64,000 nt of DNA from Roseburia sp. 831b (GCF_001940165.2 NZ_CP135162.1:237501-301500), one strand, 5' to 3'; positions 47,848 to 57,033 are shown, counted from the first letter of the stretch. The notes: generated from the sequence alone by a model not told the origin. Program-made: numbers and translations.

Positions 47848-49677
47848 ATGAATAAAATTGATACTTGTGAGAACTGCATTAATTTTTTTATAAGAAATGC
47901 AGTGTTTACCGGAGAAACAGGAGATGCAGTAAAAAGTTATCTGACCGATGTACATATCACAATGCTTTCAAGTATAAGAGTTACAGCGCAGAACCTGCTT
48001 GACAACATGACATTATACAAAGCCGGGTATTATGATATTGACAATTCTACAAATTTTAAACTTAGCGAAGAGGCAATCCGTGCATTCCGGACAAAACTGA
48101 GCACCAATTATTCGGATACGGAGTCATATACCGGGAAAATACAGGGAGCAGTTTCTGGCATTTCGGATATATCGGGTGTTGGTACACCAAGTACGAATGG
48201 TGTATTAGAACTACATGAGCAGTTGGATCAGGAATTATTAAATCTTATCACAGAAGTTCAGAACCATGAGAGCAGTACCGTGACAGCACTGGAGAATTCC
48301 GTGGAATTGTTACTATCGAGTCTGAATACCTGTATTGCAAAAATCGGATTGAACACAGCTGCAATTGCAAGTTATGAAAGCAACAGTTTTTATACAGATA
48401 AGGACGTGTATGCACTTGCCAATATCAGTGAACTGTTTTATCAGCAGCATGAAGACAATAAAGATGTATATGATGCAATCTGTGAAGCGGAACAGAACCT
48501 AAAGGATGCAGCAGAAGAACGTGAGACGCAGGGAGTGTGGAAGACCGTTGGCGGAGTCGTATTGGTTGGTGTTGGGGTGGCATGTATTATTGCAACTGCA
48601 GGTGCAGCGTCGCCCATTGTTGCAGCGGTTGGAGTGGCTGTGGGAACCGGAACGACTATTTTTGGAGCAGCAGATTCTGCGGAAGGTGCCCAGGATATTT
48701 ATTATGGAAGCATCGGAGATATTGACAGTACCGCAGTAAATGACTTAAAAGATGTGGTATTCCAGGGAAATGAGGAAGCATATTATCTGACAGAAAGTGT
48801 CTTTGCATTTGCAGCATCCGCAATGATTCCAATCGGTCAGGCGGCTTCGGCAGGAAATCTGACATTCAGGAGTGGAGCAACAATCGTTGCAAAAGAAGGA
48901 ATTGCGACAGCAGCAGGTGCAGGAGCCCAGAAGTATACGACAGACCTAACCGGAAACCAGACCGCAGGAATGATAGCAGGTATGGCAGCAAGTATGGCAA
49001 CTGCGAAGGGGTTGAATGGAATTGAAGCAGGAGCAAAGAAACTGGCGAAACCGAAGCTTGGGGATGTGGGAGCTGACGGTGGCGCAGTGTTAAATGATGC
49101 GGATGTGGGTTCGGGTGTAAAGAGTGGCTCGCCAACACAGGGATATTCGAATTTTGCTGATGGAATGTCACCAGAAGATGCTACAGGATATGTTTTAAAT
49201 AATGAAAAGGCGTTCTTTAATGAGTTTTCTGAAAGAGCAAGTGCGGCAGGGTTGAGCGACACGCAAATTGCAGAAGCCTTTGATGCAATGAGAAACGGTG
49301 ATTATGCAAAGATGGCAACATATTTTGATACTTCATCACCAGTTGATGGTGCAGTATTTTGGAGTGGCAATAAAGAAGGCGCTGCTGCATACGCAAACAG
49401 CATTGGCGGAACCATAATGGAGCAAACTCCGGGTGGGCAAGTATTTGACAATTGGAGAGGAGTGGGCGGCATGTATCCTGAATGGGATACGCCCACGAAT
49501 CTAGCCCAGAAACCAATATGGGATGCCCTGTCAAGTCAATATGCAAATGGCGCAGAAGGAATTGCGACATATGCACATCCTGATGGCTATGTGGGAAAAG
49601 TTTGGTCAAATATAGAAAAACCAATCCTAGAAGAAAATGATATTATTATTCAGGAGGTAATTATAGATGCAAAATAG
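47848..49677 (+). CDS. LXG toxin G, N-terminally truncated, ADP-ribosyl-cyclase-like tip
   Basis: A 609-residue frame with the same truncated start and upstream junction as toxin C (..CACAGCCTTTTTAGAGAATCTG), so it lacks the first 25 LXG residues. The tip of about 180 residues has VFWSGNKEGAAAYANSIGGTIMEQTPGGQVFDNW, IWDALSSQYANGAEGIATYAHPDGYVGKVW and IEKPILEEND. This order (FWSG, T-x-E-x-T-x-G, W..S..YA..A.G, E-P-L) matches ADP-ribosyl cyclase/CD38-like NADases. The assignment is from pattern memory. The immunity gene overlaps the stop. Confidence 0.72.
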   Translation: MNKIDTCENCINFFIRNAVFTGETGDAVKSYLTDVHITMLSSIRVTAQNLLDNMTLYKAGYYDIDNSTNFKLSEEAIRAFRTKLSTNYSDTESYTGKIQGAVSGISDISGVGTPSTNGVLELHEQLDQELLNLITEVQNHESSTVTALENSVELLLSSLNTCIAKIGLNTAAIASYESNSFYTDKDVYALANISELFYQQHEDNKDVYDAICEAEQNLKDAAEERETQGVWKTVGGVVLVGVGVACIIATAGAASPIVAAVGVAVGTGTTIFGAADSAEGAQDIYYGSIGDIDSTAVNDLKDVVFQGNEEAYYLTESVFAFAASAMIPIGQAASAGNLTFRSGATIVAKEGIATAAGAGAQKYTTDLTGNQTAGMIAGMAASMATAKGLNGIEAGAKKLAKPKLGDVGADGGAVLNDADVGSGVKSGSPTQGYSNFADGMSPEDATGYVLNNEKAFFNEFSERASAAGLSDTQIAEAFDAMRNGDYAKMATYFDTSSPVDGAVFWSGNKEGAAAYANSIGGTIMEQTPGGQVFDNWRGVGGMYPEWDTPTNLAQKPIWDALSSQYANGAEGIATYAHPDGYVGKVWSNIEKPILEENDIIIQEVIIDAK

Positions 49678-50284
49678 TAAAGCTTATGATTGTTTAATAA
49701 AACAATTGAATGCAAACGGATCAGAAAAAATGGATGGATATTATCCTAAAGTGATGGAAGAAATATATGATTGGGAGCGAGAAGAAGTAGAAGATATTAT
49801 TTGGGATGCTTTTTTTAATAAAAATGAAATAGAGTTAGCACAATTTTTTCCTAAGTTAAAAAAATATGATGGTATCAAGGCTTTAAAAGAAAGCCCTTAT
49901 TTATTACAAATACCAAGTGAAGCAAGTGTTGAAATTGGTAAAATATTGTATGAGGCTACGGGAGATGAGGGATATTTAGACATAATAAAAAAAAATATTG
50001 ATGCATCTCCGGAAACGATATCATTCGTTTCAATTTTGTCATATTGTAAGCCTTGTCAGCGATTATATAACATTCTTGTAGACATTTATATTAATAATAG
50101 TAATAAGGTTAACAGGAGTACTGCTGTTATGGGAATTTTATATAATAAAGGGATAATTAAAGACAGAAGTAGCATTAAAGAATCAAATGATGTAATAAGT
50201 TTGCGTAAGAAATTCAAATCCGAAGATAGTATAGAGCGAAAAAAAATTCTTGAAAAATTTGAAAACGGAGAATTAACTTTGTAA
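49667..50284 (+). CDS. Immunity protein for toxin G
   Basis: A 205-residue, all-helical acidic protein, perhaps with HEAT-like repeats. It overlaps the toxin end by 11 nt with CAGGAGG placed inside the toxin's last codons. No family recognised. Followed by its own terminator and not by the usual stem-loop. Confidence 0.75.
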   Translation: MQNSKAYDCLIKQLNANGSEKMDGYYPKVMEEIYDWEREEVEDIIWDAFFNKNEIELAQFFPKLKKYDGIKALKESPYLLQIPSEASVEIGKILYEATGDEGYLDIIKKNIDASPETISFVSILSYCKPCQRLYNILVDIYINNSNKVNRSTAVMGILYNKGIIKDRSSIKESNDVISLRKKFKSEDSIERKKILEKFENGELTL

Positions 50285-50303
50285 ATTTGGTTAGTGTTAG
50301 TGT

Positions 50304-50352
50304 ACCAGCGGTATTTAAAACTTTAAAAAAGTTATGAAATACCGCTGGTTTT
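50304..50352 (+). terminator. Terminator after the toxin G module
   Basis: ACCAGCGGTATTT pairs perfectly with AAATACCGCTGGT around about 20 nt, followed by TTT. Confidence 0.85.
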
Positions 50353-50892
50353 GGTATAACTACAAGGCCGCCAATACATTAGCAGGGAAAAACAGAATTG
50401 TATGCCCATGCGGAAGTTAATTGCTGTGTAAGCAAATTCCTGTGTTTGGATGGAAGCCAATTATTGGATTATGACTTTTTTTGTCCATCCGATAAATCAG
50501 GATATTTGTATTGTTCATAGAGTTTATTGCATTGTGGCATCGTCGAAAAAAGAAAGTATAGCCTATTCATACAAATAAACAAGAATGATTGGAGCGGAAT
50601 AAACAATTGCAGTTAACAGCCACGTTTTACTTTATGGGAAATTTCTCAGACAGTCAGAAATAGTGTATAATGGACTAGAAATAAAAAATGACATGACAAA
50701 AGAGTGCATTGTACCGGCTCCAAAAAGCTAAAAAATCTAACGATTGTAGGCCGGTATTTTTATGGGCAAATATAGTTATGAAAAAGTGGTAGATGCCTAT
50801 GTTAATGGAGGAGATGGTTACGTGTATCTTACAAACAAATTTAAAATTCAGGACATACAGATTATTTGAAGATGGATTAATAATTATAATTT
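50353..50892 (+). mobile_element. Decayed stretch with IS3-like OrfA remnant
   Basis: 50353-50700 has no supported gene. At 50711 a hairpin (TACCGGCTCC../..TAGGCCGGTA) precedes a 35-residue frame at 50762-50869, MGKYSYEKVVDAYVNGGDG..LTNKFKIQDIQII, which looks like the helix-turn-helix start of an IS3-type OrfA. It is the undisturbed counterpart of the fragment split at 26812/28903. Confidence 0.55.
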
Positions 50893-51822
50893 GATAGTAC
50901 CGCAGTAAATGACTTAAAAGATGTGGTATTCTAGGGAAATGAGGAAGCATATTATCTGATAGAAAGTGTCATTGCATTTGCAGCATCCGCAATGATTCCA
51001 ATCGGTCAGGCGGCCTCAGCAGGAAACCTGACATTCCGGAGTGGAGCAACAATCGTTGCAAAAGAAGGAATTGCGACAGCAGCAGGTGCAGGAGCCCAGA
51101 AGTATACGACAGATTTAACCGGAAACCAGACCGCAGGAATGATAGCAGGTATGGCAGCAAGTATGGCAACTGCGAAAGGATTGAATGGAATTGAAGCAGG
51201 GGCGAAGAAACTGGCGAAACCGAAGCTTGGGGATGGTTTGCCCAATAAGGATTTCCTAAAAAATATATCTAAGGATTGTTTATATGATGGTGAGATTAAA
51301 GAGATATCTACAACTGCAAAGCAAAAGGCATATGAGGCAGGACTGTCCGATGAAGAAATTTTTGTTTTGCGAAAAATTAAACAAGGACAAAAGCCGAATC
51401 CGGAGAGATATCTTTCGGAGGATTTCATGAGAGAAAAGTTAGGAAAGTTTGAAAAAGATGGTTGTTATAAAATTATAAGTGATGCTTGGGGGGAGCCTAG
51501 TGATACAATTGGACGTGATGGATTATATGTTATTAATGGAGAGGATTTTGAAACATTAATGTTAAAGGCAGATGGAAATCCTAGAATAATAGAACAAGAA
51601 CTAGCGATGGATTCGGGATATTTGGGTGATAACCCTTATATTATAAAGATTGAAGAACCTCAGAACTTACGAATTCCGACAGGAAATGAACCTAATGCGT
51701 GGCAAGATGAATGGTGTCCGGCTGCTACGACAAGGAATGGAGTTTGTGAGGCGGTAATAGATCCTCCAACAAGAGAACAGTATCAATTTCGTCAGCTTAT
51801 TGGCGATATGACTTGGAAATAA
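50893..51822 (+). pseudogene. LXG toxin H fragment, unassigned tip
   Basis: Begins in the pretoxin region (GATAGTACCGCAGTAAATGAC) and has an in-frame stop at VVF-stop-GNEE near 50933; the open frame resumes at 50992. It leaves the consensus at KPKLGD, before the usual VKSG. The tip of about 190 residues has GEPSDTIGRDGLYVINGEDFETLMLKADG, IPTGNEPNAWQDEWCPAATTRNGVCEAVI and QFRQLIGDMTW. I do not recognise the family. The immunity gene follows 12 nt downstream and looks intact. Confidence 0.7.
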
Positions 51823-51834
51823 AAGGAGAGCTAA

Positions 51835-52290
51835 ATGGAAAAATTATTAAGTACACAAAAATACGATGTAATAAAAAAATTTTCACATTATTATATACGT
51901 TTTATAGGTGGTCAAATGATGCCAATTCCATGTGATATAAAGATAACAGATAATGAAAAAAATCGCATTTTGGAAGGGAAGACTTCTATAGAAAATGTAA
52001 TAAGTGATTATATGCAGATAATTCCGTGGACTCAAACGGAATTTATGAGGCGAGGATTTGAGGATTTTTTTCATTATAGGTTTAGTATGAAATCCGACGA
52101 GATTGAAGAGATAATGGCTAAATTGGATTTGAATAAGGCATTAAAAAATGAAATGTATATTTCTATAATGAATGAGAAGTTTCCAATAAAGTGTTGGGCT
52201 AAAGTGGAAGGTATGAATGCGGTGGAGTATTCGAAAAAGCTGGGATTGAACTTGGATGACACATATATGTATATGATAAGACTGTTATAG
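51835..52290 (+). CDS. Immunity protein for tip H
   Basis: A 151-residue, mostly helical protein behind AAAAGGAGAGCTA. No family recognised. Its stop codon abuts the start of fragment I. Confidence 0.7.
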   Translation: MEKLLSTQKYDVIKKFSHYYIRFIGGQMMPIPCDIKITDNEKNRILEGKTSIENVISDYMQIIPWTQTEFMRRGFEDFFHYRFSMKSDEIEEIMAKLDLNKALKNEMYISIMNEKFPIKCWAKVEGMNAVEYSKKLGLNLDDTYMYMIRLL

Positions 52291-53462
52291 TGTGGAAGAC
52301 CGTTGCCGGAGTAGGCTTGCTTGTAGTAGGCGGAGTATGTATAGTCACATCATGGGGAACAGCAACACCAATTGTTGCAGCCGCAGAGGGTATTGTTGGA
52401 ACCGGAACGACTATTTTTGGAGTCGCAGATTCTGCAGAAGGTGCCCAGGATATTTATTATGGAAGCATCGGAGATATTGACAGTACCGCAGTAAATGATT
52501 TAAAAGATGTGGTATTCCAGGGAAATGAGGAAGCATATTATCTGACAGAAAGTGTCTTTGCATTTGCAGCATCCGCAATGATTCCAATCGGTCAGGCGGC
52601 CTCAGCAGGAAACCTGACATTCCGGAGTGGAGCAACAATTGTTGCAAAAGAAGGAATTGCGACAGCAGCAGGTGCAGGAGCCCAGAAGTATACGACAGAT
52701 TTAACCGGAAACCAGACCGCAGGAATGATAGCAGGTATGGCAGCAAGTATGGCAACTGCGCAAGGACTGAATGGAATTGAAGCAGGAGCGAAGAAATTAG
52801 AGAAGCCGAAGCTTGGGGATGTGGGAGACGGCGGAGGTTCAGCGTTTGCAAGAAATAATTTAAAATCTGTGTTAGCTAATGAAAGTTTGACATTAGATGA
52901 GTTTAATACACTTCGTTTAGCAGATGTAAATGAATTGTCAGCAGAACAAATTGGAAAATTAAAAAATATAAGAGAAGCAGTGCCTAAGATTGATAGTAAT
53001 ACAGTGATTCAAAAAACTATTCCCCTTGAGGATATAGAAAAATACATAGGAGATGACGGATATAGTACTATCAGAGGCTATATAGCAAGATATGATGATG
53101 TTTCACATATTCATGATTATGATAATGTTGTAGAATCATCAAGATTAGACTATACAACAAATAGTGGTATTAGACCATATCCAGAAGGTGGAAATGCATA
53201 TGGTTATATTAAATTTATGACGGATGATGTGGATAGGATTGGAATACCGTATGGAACAGAATTTGGTGGGGGAAATACAGACCCTGCCCCATGTACACGT
53301 AATGGATTTACAGGTGCAAGGAATGGAGAAGTTATTCCAGAATGGACAGTTGATGGTAACTTGGAACCAATAGAAGGTGCTGAATTGCATAGGGTAATTG
53401 ACTCAGAAGATTCTATCGTAGCTATTTTTGATGGCGAACATTTCAGAGAGGTGAAAAAATGA
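52290..53462 (+). pseudogene. LXG toxin I fragment, unassigned tip
   Basis: A 390-codon open frame starting at GTG inside the stop of the previous gene, with no LXG domain. It begins at the hydrophobic segment (WKTVAGVGLLVVGGVCIVTSWGTATPIVAAAEG), a diverged version of WKTVGGVVLVGVG.., and joins the consensus afterwards. The tip of about 205 residues after KLGDVGDGGG includes VIQKTIPLEDIEKYIG, VESSRLDYTTNSGIRPYPEGG, PCTRNGFTGARNGEVIPEW and EGAELHRVI. The R..D..E arrangement could suit an ADP-ribosyltransferase, but I cannot assign it. The downstream immunity gene overlaps by 4 nt. Confidence 0.7.
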
Positions 53463-53839
53463 TAAAAAATGGAAAATATGCTTATTATAAAGGAAATGAA
53501 TATAAATTTTCGAGAGATGCTGATGGTAATTATATTATTATAACATCAGATCTAAAGAAAACTGATTGTACATTTAAAGATAAATATAATACAGGAGTAT
53601 ACAGTAAATTAGTGAATATATCAGATGTAGATGAAATTTACAAAATTACAACTTATGGAAAGGTGAATGAAGAGAGGGTTTCAATTATAAAGGAAAAAAA
53701 CGGAGAATATTTGGTTAGTACAAATGACTGTAAGATAGGGGAAAAGCTGAAGTTGGATCGAGTTGACAAATATGCATATGAGGGATGGTTAAATTCAAAT
53801 ATAGTAAAGCTTGATGAGAAAAAACAAGTTATAAAATAA
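53459..53839 (+). CDS. Immunity protein for tip I
   Basis: A 126-residue, beta-rich basic protein overlapping the toxin stop (ATGA), with GAGAGGTG upstream. No family recognised. Confidence 0.7.
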   Translation: MIKNGKYAYYKGNEYKFSRDADGNYIIITSDLKKTDCTFKDKYNTGVYSKLVNISDVDEIYKITTYGKVNEERVSIIKEKNGEYLVSTNDCKIGEKLKLDRVDKYAYEGWLNSNIVKLDEKKQVIK

Positions 53840-53849
53840 TTGATTTACA

Positions 53850-55207
53850 TGAGTAGCTGGATCAGGAGCTATTGAATTTTATTGCAACAATCCAAAATCA
53901 GGAAAGTAGTACCGTAACAGCGCTGGAGAATTCTGTAGACTTATTAATTTCGAGCCTGAACAGCTGTATTGCAAAAGTAGGGTTGAACCAGGGAGCAATT
54001 GCAAATTATGAAAGCAACAGCTTTTACACAGATAAAGATGTCTATACATTAGCTAATATCAGCCAGGTATTCTATCAGCAGCATGAGGATAACAAAGATG
54101 TATATGAGGCTATGCTGGAGGCAGAGCAGGACTTAGAGGATGCAGCACAAGAGCGTGAGACACAGGGTATCTGGAAGACGGTCGGAGGAGTCGTGTTAGT
54201 TGTAGTCGGAGAGGGCATGCATAATCGGAACTGGAGGAGTAGTGTCACTGGTTGTTGCAACGGCAGAAGGAATCGTTGGAACTGGAACCACCATTTTTGG
54301 AATTGCAGATTCTGCGGAAGGTGCCCAGGATATTTATTATGGAAGCATCGGAGATATTGACAGTACCGCAGTAAATGATTTAAAAGATGTGGTATTCCAG
54401 GGAAATGAGGAAGCATATTATCTGACAGAAAGTGTCTTTGCATTTGCAGCATCCGCAATGATTCCAATCGGTCAGGCGGCATCAGCTGGAAATCTGACAT
54501 TCCGGAGTGGAGCGACAATTGTTGCAAAAGAAGGAATCGCAACAGCAGCAGGTGCAGGAGCCCAGAAGTATACGACAGATTTAACTGGAAACCAGACCGC
54601 AGGAATGATAGCGGGTATGGCAGCAAGTATGGCAACTGCGAAAGGATTGAATGGAATTGAAGCAGGAGCGAAGAAACTGGCGAAACCAAAGCTTGGGGAT
54701 GTGGGAGCTGACGGTGGCGCAGTGTTAAATGATGCGGATGTGGATTCGGCTGTAAAGAGTGGTACAACAACAATAAGCTCAGCAGATAGAATTAAAATTG
54801 ACGCATGGGATTATACACCTAGTGATGAATTATATTTAAAATATAAGAAGGTATTTGATAATCCTAAATATTATAATCAAAAAACTGGTGCTATAAATTG
54901 GCCCCAAAACGATGGCTTTGCAAGTAAACCTATAGATGAAGTTTTACAACCTGGAACGAGAATAGACAGATATGGAAGTGATTTTGGTTCATTTACTTCA
55001 CCAGAAGGGATTCCATATGAGATGAGAGCGGTAGCACCAGAAACTGATTTGAAACCATATAGTGTATTTGAAGTTGTTGAACCAATCAATGTGAAGGCTG
55101 GTGAAATAGCACCATGGTTTGATGAGCCAGGTGGAGGGATACAATATTTATTACCTGATACGGTAGATGAATTACTGGATGCAGGCATATTAAGGAGGAT
55201 TAAGTAA
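53850..55207 (+). pseudogene. LXG toxin J, frameshifted and truncated, TNT NADase tip
   Basis: Starts within the LXG domain with an in-frame stop (CATGAGTAGCTGG where the others read CATGAGCAGTTGG). It reads ..SSTVTALENSVDLLISSLNSCIAKVGLNQGAIANYESNSF.. in a clearly older, diverged version. It shifts frame around 54215 in the hydrophobic segment and continues from 54242 to the end. The tip has RIDRYGSDFGSFTSPEG, YEMRAVAP and PGGGIQYLLPDTV, the TNT pattern with Phe in place of the usual Tyr. The tip is intact, the export part is not. Confidence 0.8.
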
Positions 55208-55437
55208 TGACAATAATAGAATTAGAACGTGAACTATTACAACTGGGGATATCGGATGATTTGTATTCTATAATGACGGGTGGATTACCTAATGAAAAAC
55301 TATGTATCGTAAAAGAGGATAAATGGCAGGTTTATTATAGTGAACGAGGAAATAAGAGTGGTTTGAAAATATTTGAAACAGAAACAGAAGCTTGTGAATA
55401 TTTCTTACGTAAGTTAAAAAGATATGCAACTAAATAG
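55207..55437 (+). CDS. Immunity protein for TNT tip J (Imm59-like)
   Basis: A 76-residue protein, start overlapping the toxin stop (TAATG). Homologue of the protein behind TNT toxin C at 31606 (KWQVYYSERGNKSG..F.TETEAC). Confidence 0.82.
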   Translation: MTIIELERELLQLGISDDLYSIMTGGLPNEKLCIVKEDKWQVYYSERGNKSGLKIFETETEACEYFLRKLKRYATK

Positions 55438-55448
55438 TTTTAATTAGA

Positions 55449-55479
55449 GTTATACATTCGGACTCCCAACAACCTACAA
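55449..55479 (+). repeat. Cassette-end motif, stem-loop lost
   Basis: GTTATACATTCGGACTCCCAACAACCTACAA repeats the opening motif of the cassette-end block 11 nt after the immunity stop, but the sequence then changes and the long stem is absent. A still weaker copy (GATTATATTTTCGGACAATCAACAAC) starts at 55925 after the next gene. Confidence 0.7.
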
Positions 55480-55536
55480 GGGATATTAATCCCTGTTGAT
55501 AAAATTAAATTAAATAAGTAAGGGAGGAAATTAATA

Positions 55537-55920
55537 ATGCTAGATATTCGCAATGGATTTTTAAAAATATCAGATGAGCTAACAATTTTTCCAGGATTTT
55601 CATTTGAGCAGTTTAAACACACAAGATTTTATAAGAATCAAGATGGGGTGAGAATTATTTATTTAGATGAACAACAGATTATTGATAATAAGAAATATAT
55701 TGTAAGTTTATTCTTTAGGAATGGGAAGATATATATGGTGTCTTTGATATGTTGTGATAAAGAGTTTTCGGAAAAAGATGAGGATAAAAGAAAAATATTA
55801 CACGATAATATATTAAATGAATTAGGCATTAATCAGCAGATGGAATATGGCTGGGGAAAAATATCATCAGCTTATGATGCTAGAAGTAATGTAAGTAGTA
55901 TTGATATTATGTATTTTTAA
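55537..55920 (+). CDS. Orphan immunity-like protein
   Basis: A 127-residue protein with a good ribosome binding site (AAGGGAGGAAATTAATA). No family recognised. No toxin precedes it, but its position between two cassette-end motifs and its size suggest an orphan immunity gene. Confidence 0.6.
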   Translation: MLDIRNGFLKISDELTIFPGFSFEQFKHTRFYKNQDGVRIIYLDEQQIIDNKKYIVSLFFRNGKIYMVSLICCDKEFSEKDEDKRKILHDNILNELGINQQMEYGWGKISSAYDARSNVSSIDIMYF

Positions 55921-56046
55921 TTACGATTATATTTTCGGACAATCAACAACATGCAGATATTTATACAGCCAGTTTTTACCACACTTAGTTTAAGTAAGGA
56001 AAAGGTGTGGTTTAAAAATATAGAATCAAAGAGGTGAGCAATTAGA

Positions 56047-56387
56047 ATGGATAGCAATGCAAAAAAATAAAAAGTGTGTTATGTGAAAATGCAGAGCAGA
56101 ATTTGGAAGAGTATAGAGATTTTCATTTCGGTGAGTTTATTGAAATGCCAAATCAGTGTGGATATTTTGAACGAAATGGAAATTGGTATACATACGTAAT
56201 AGACGAAAGAAATTTTTGTACATTTACGGGACCGTTTAATGTGAGAGGAGTAATATATGCATGTTCCAAAGTATTGCATATTTCAAAACAGTTCAAAGAA
56301 TATAAATTTACAGAACATGAACTTGAAATTTATATAAATAACAACTTTCATTCTTTTGCGGAAATCGATAAAAATGTAAGTGAATGA
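56047..56387 (+). CDS. Immunity-like protein with a frameshift at an A7 run
   Basis: ATG 56047 has an excellent ribosome binding site (AAAGAGGTGAGCAATTAGA) but its frame stops after seven codons, at GCA AAA AAA TAA. The long frame (..VLCENAEQNLEEYRDFHFGEF..YFERNGNWYTYVIDERNFCTFTGPFNVRGVIYACSKVL..) lies one base back and otherwise needs a GTG at 56076. Slipping -1 on A-AAA-AAA at 56061-56067 would join them into about 113 residues. It could be a mutation, transcript slippage or programmed frameshifting. Orphan immunity gene by context. Confidence 0.5.
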
Positions 56388-56577
56388 TATTTTATAAGAG
56401 CGTTGTGTAAATCCAAAGCGGGGCGTAGAGGGAGGATGATTCCTGGCTACGCCCATATCTATGAAAAGACAAATTGCTTGCAAAATGTTTGACGATAATA
56501 GCGAAAACAATTATAGTAGTCGTTAGGGCGTGTATTCTTAATTTTATATGGGGAATAAAAGAAAGGTGAGGGAAAAG

Positions 56578-56784
56578 ATGTACCAGGTATTAAAATTCAT
56601 TTTTGTAGGTGCGATTGTGGCATTGGGTATTTTCTTAACGGCATGCCCAAAGTATGCGCTGAAAGCAGGAGAAGAGGCAAACGAACAGACATTGTCTAGC
56701 GCAAGAAAAAGAGGAATTGTAGTAATGGTTCTAGGTATTGTTGTTGCAATAGTCCTTATTATTCCAATGTTTCTTTTTTCATAA
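56578..56784 (+). CDS. Small two-helix membrane protein
   Basis: A 68-residue protein: helix about 4-22 (LKFIFVGAIVALGIFLTAC), a short charged loop KAGEEANEQTLSSARKR, and a second helix about 46-67. The LTAC stretch is a lipobox-like run inside the first helix. The start at 56578 is chosen for its AAAGGTGAGGG; an ATG at 56548 is also in frame. Function unknown; it may belong to the signalling cluster downstream. Confidence 0.6.
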   Translation: MYQVLKFIFVGAIVALGIFLTACPKYALKAGEEANEQTLSSARKRGIVVMVLGIVVAIVLIIPMFLFS

Positions 56785-56810
56785 GATTAAGTCTATCCTA
56801 AAGAGTACAG

Positions 56811-56855
56811 AAAAAGCTGGTGGTGTGGAGAAAATCCTTGCTACCAGCTTTTTTA
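56811..56855 (+). terminator. Terminator closing the toxin region
   Basis: AAAAAGCTGGT pairs with ACCAGCTTTTT around about 21 nt, with a six-T run. Confidence 0.88.
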
Positions 56856-56951
56856 GCATCTTATTTACGTCAAATCGAATGGAAATAAATAGGAACCTGA
56901 TAGTATATTAAGATAAAAGGGAAAAATTTCCTATATTATTATGGTAAAACA

Positions 56952-56980
56952 TTGCCAAGAGAAAGCAAATGGTGTATTCT
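56952..56980 (+). promoter_or_regulatory. Promoter of the phosphatase-kinase operon
   Basis: TTGCCA at 56952-56957 and TATTCT at 56975-56980 with a 17-nt spacer, 53 nt before the phosphatase start. Confidence 0.6.
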
Positions 56981-57033
56981 ATGATATGGGACAAATTCAC
57001 CATATTTATGACTAATTTCGAAAGGTTAAGAAG

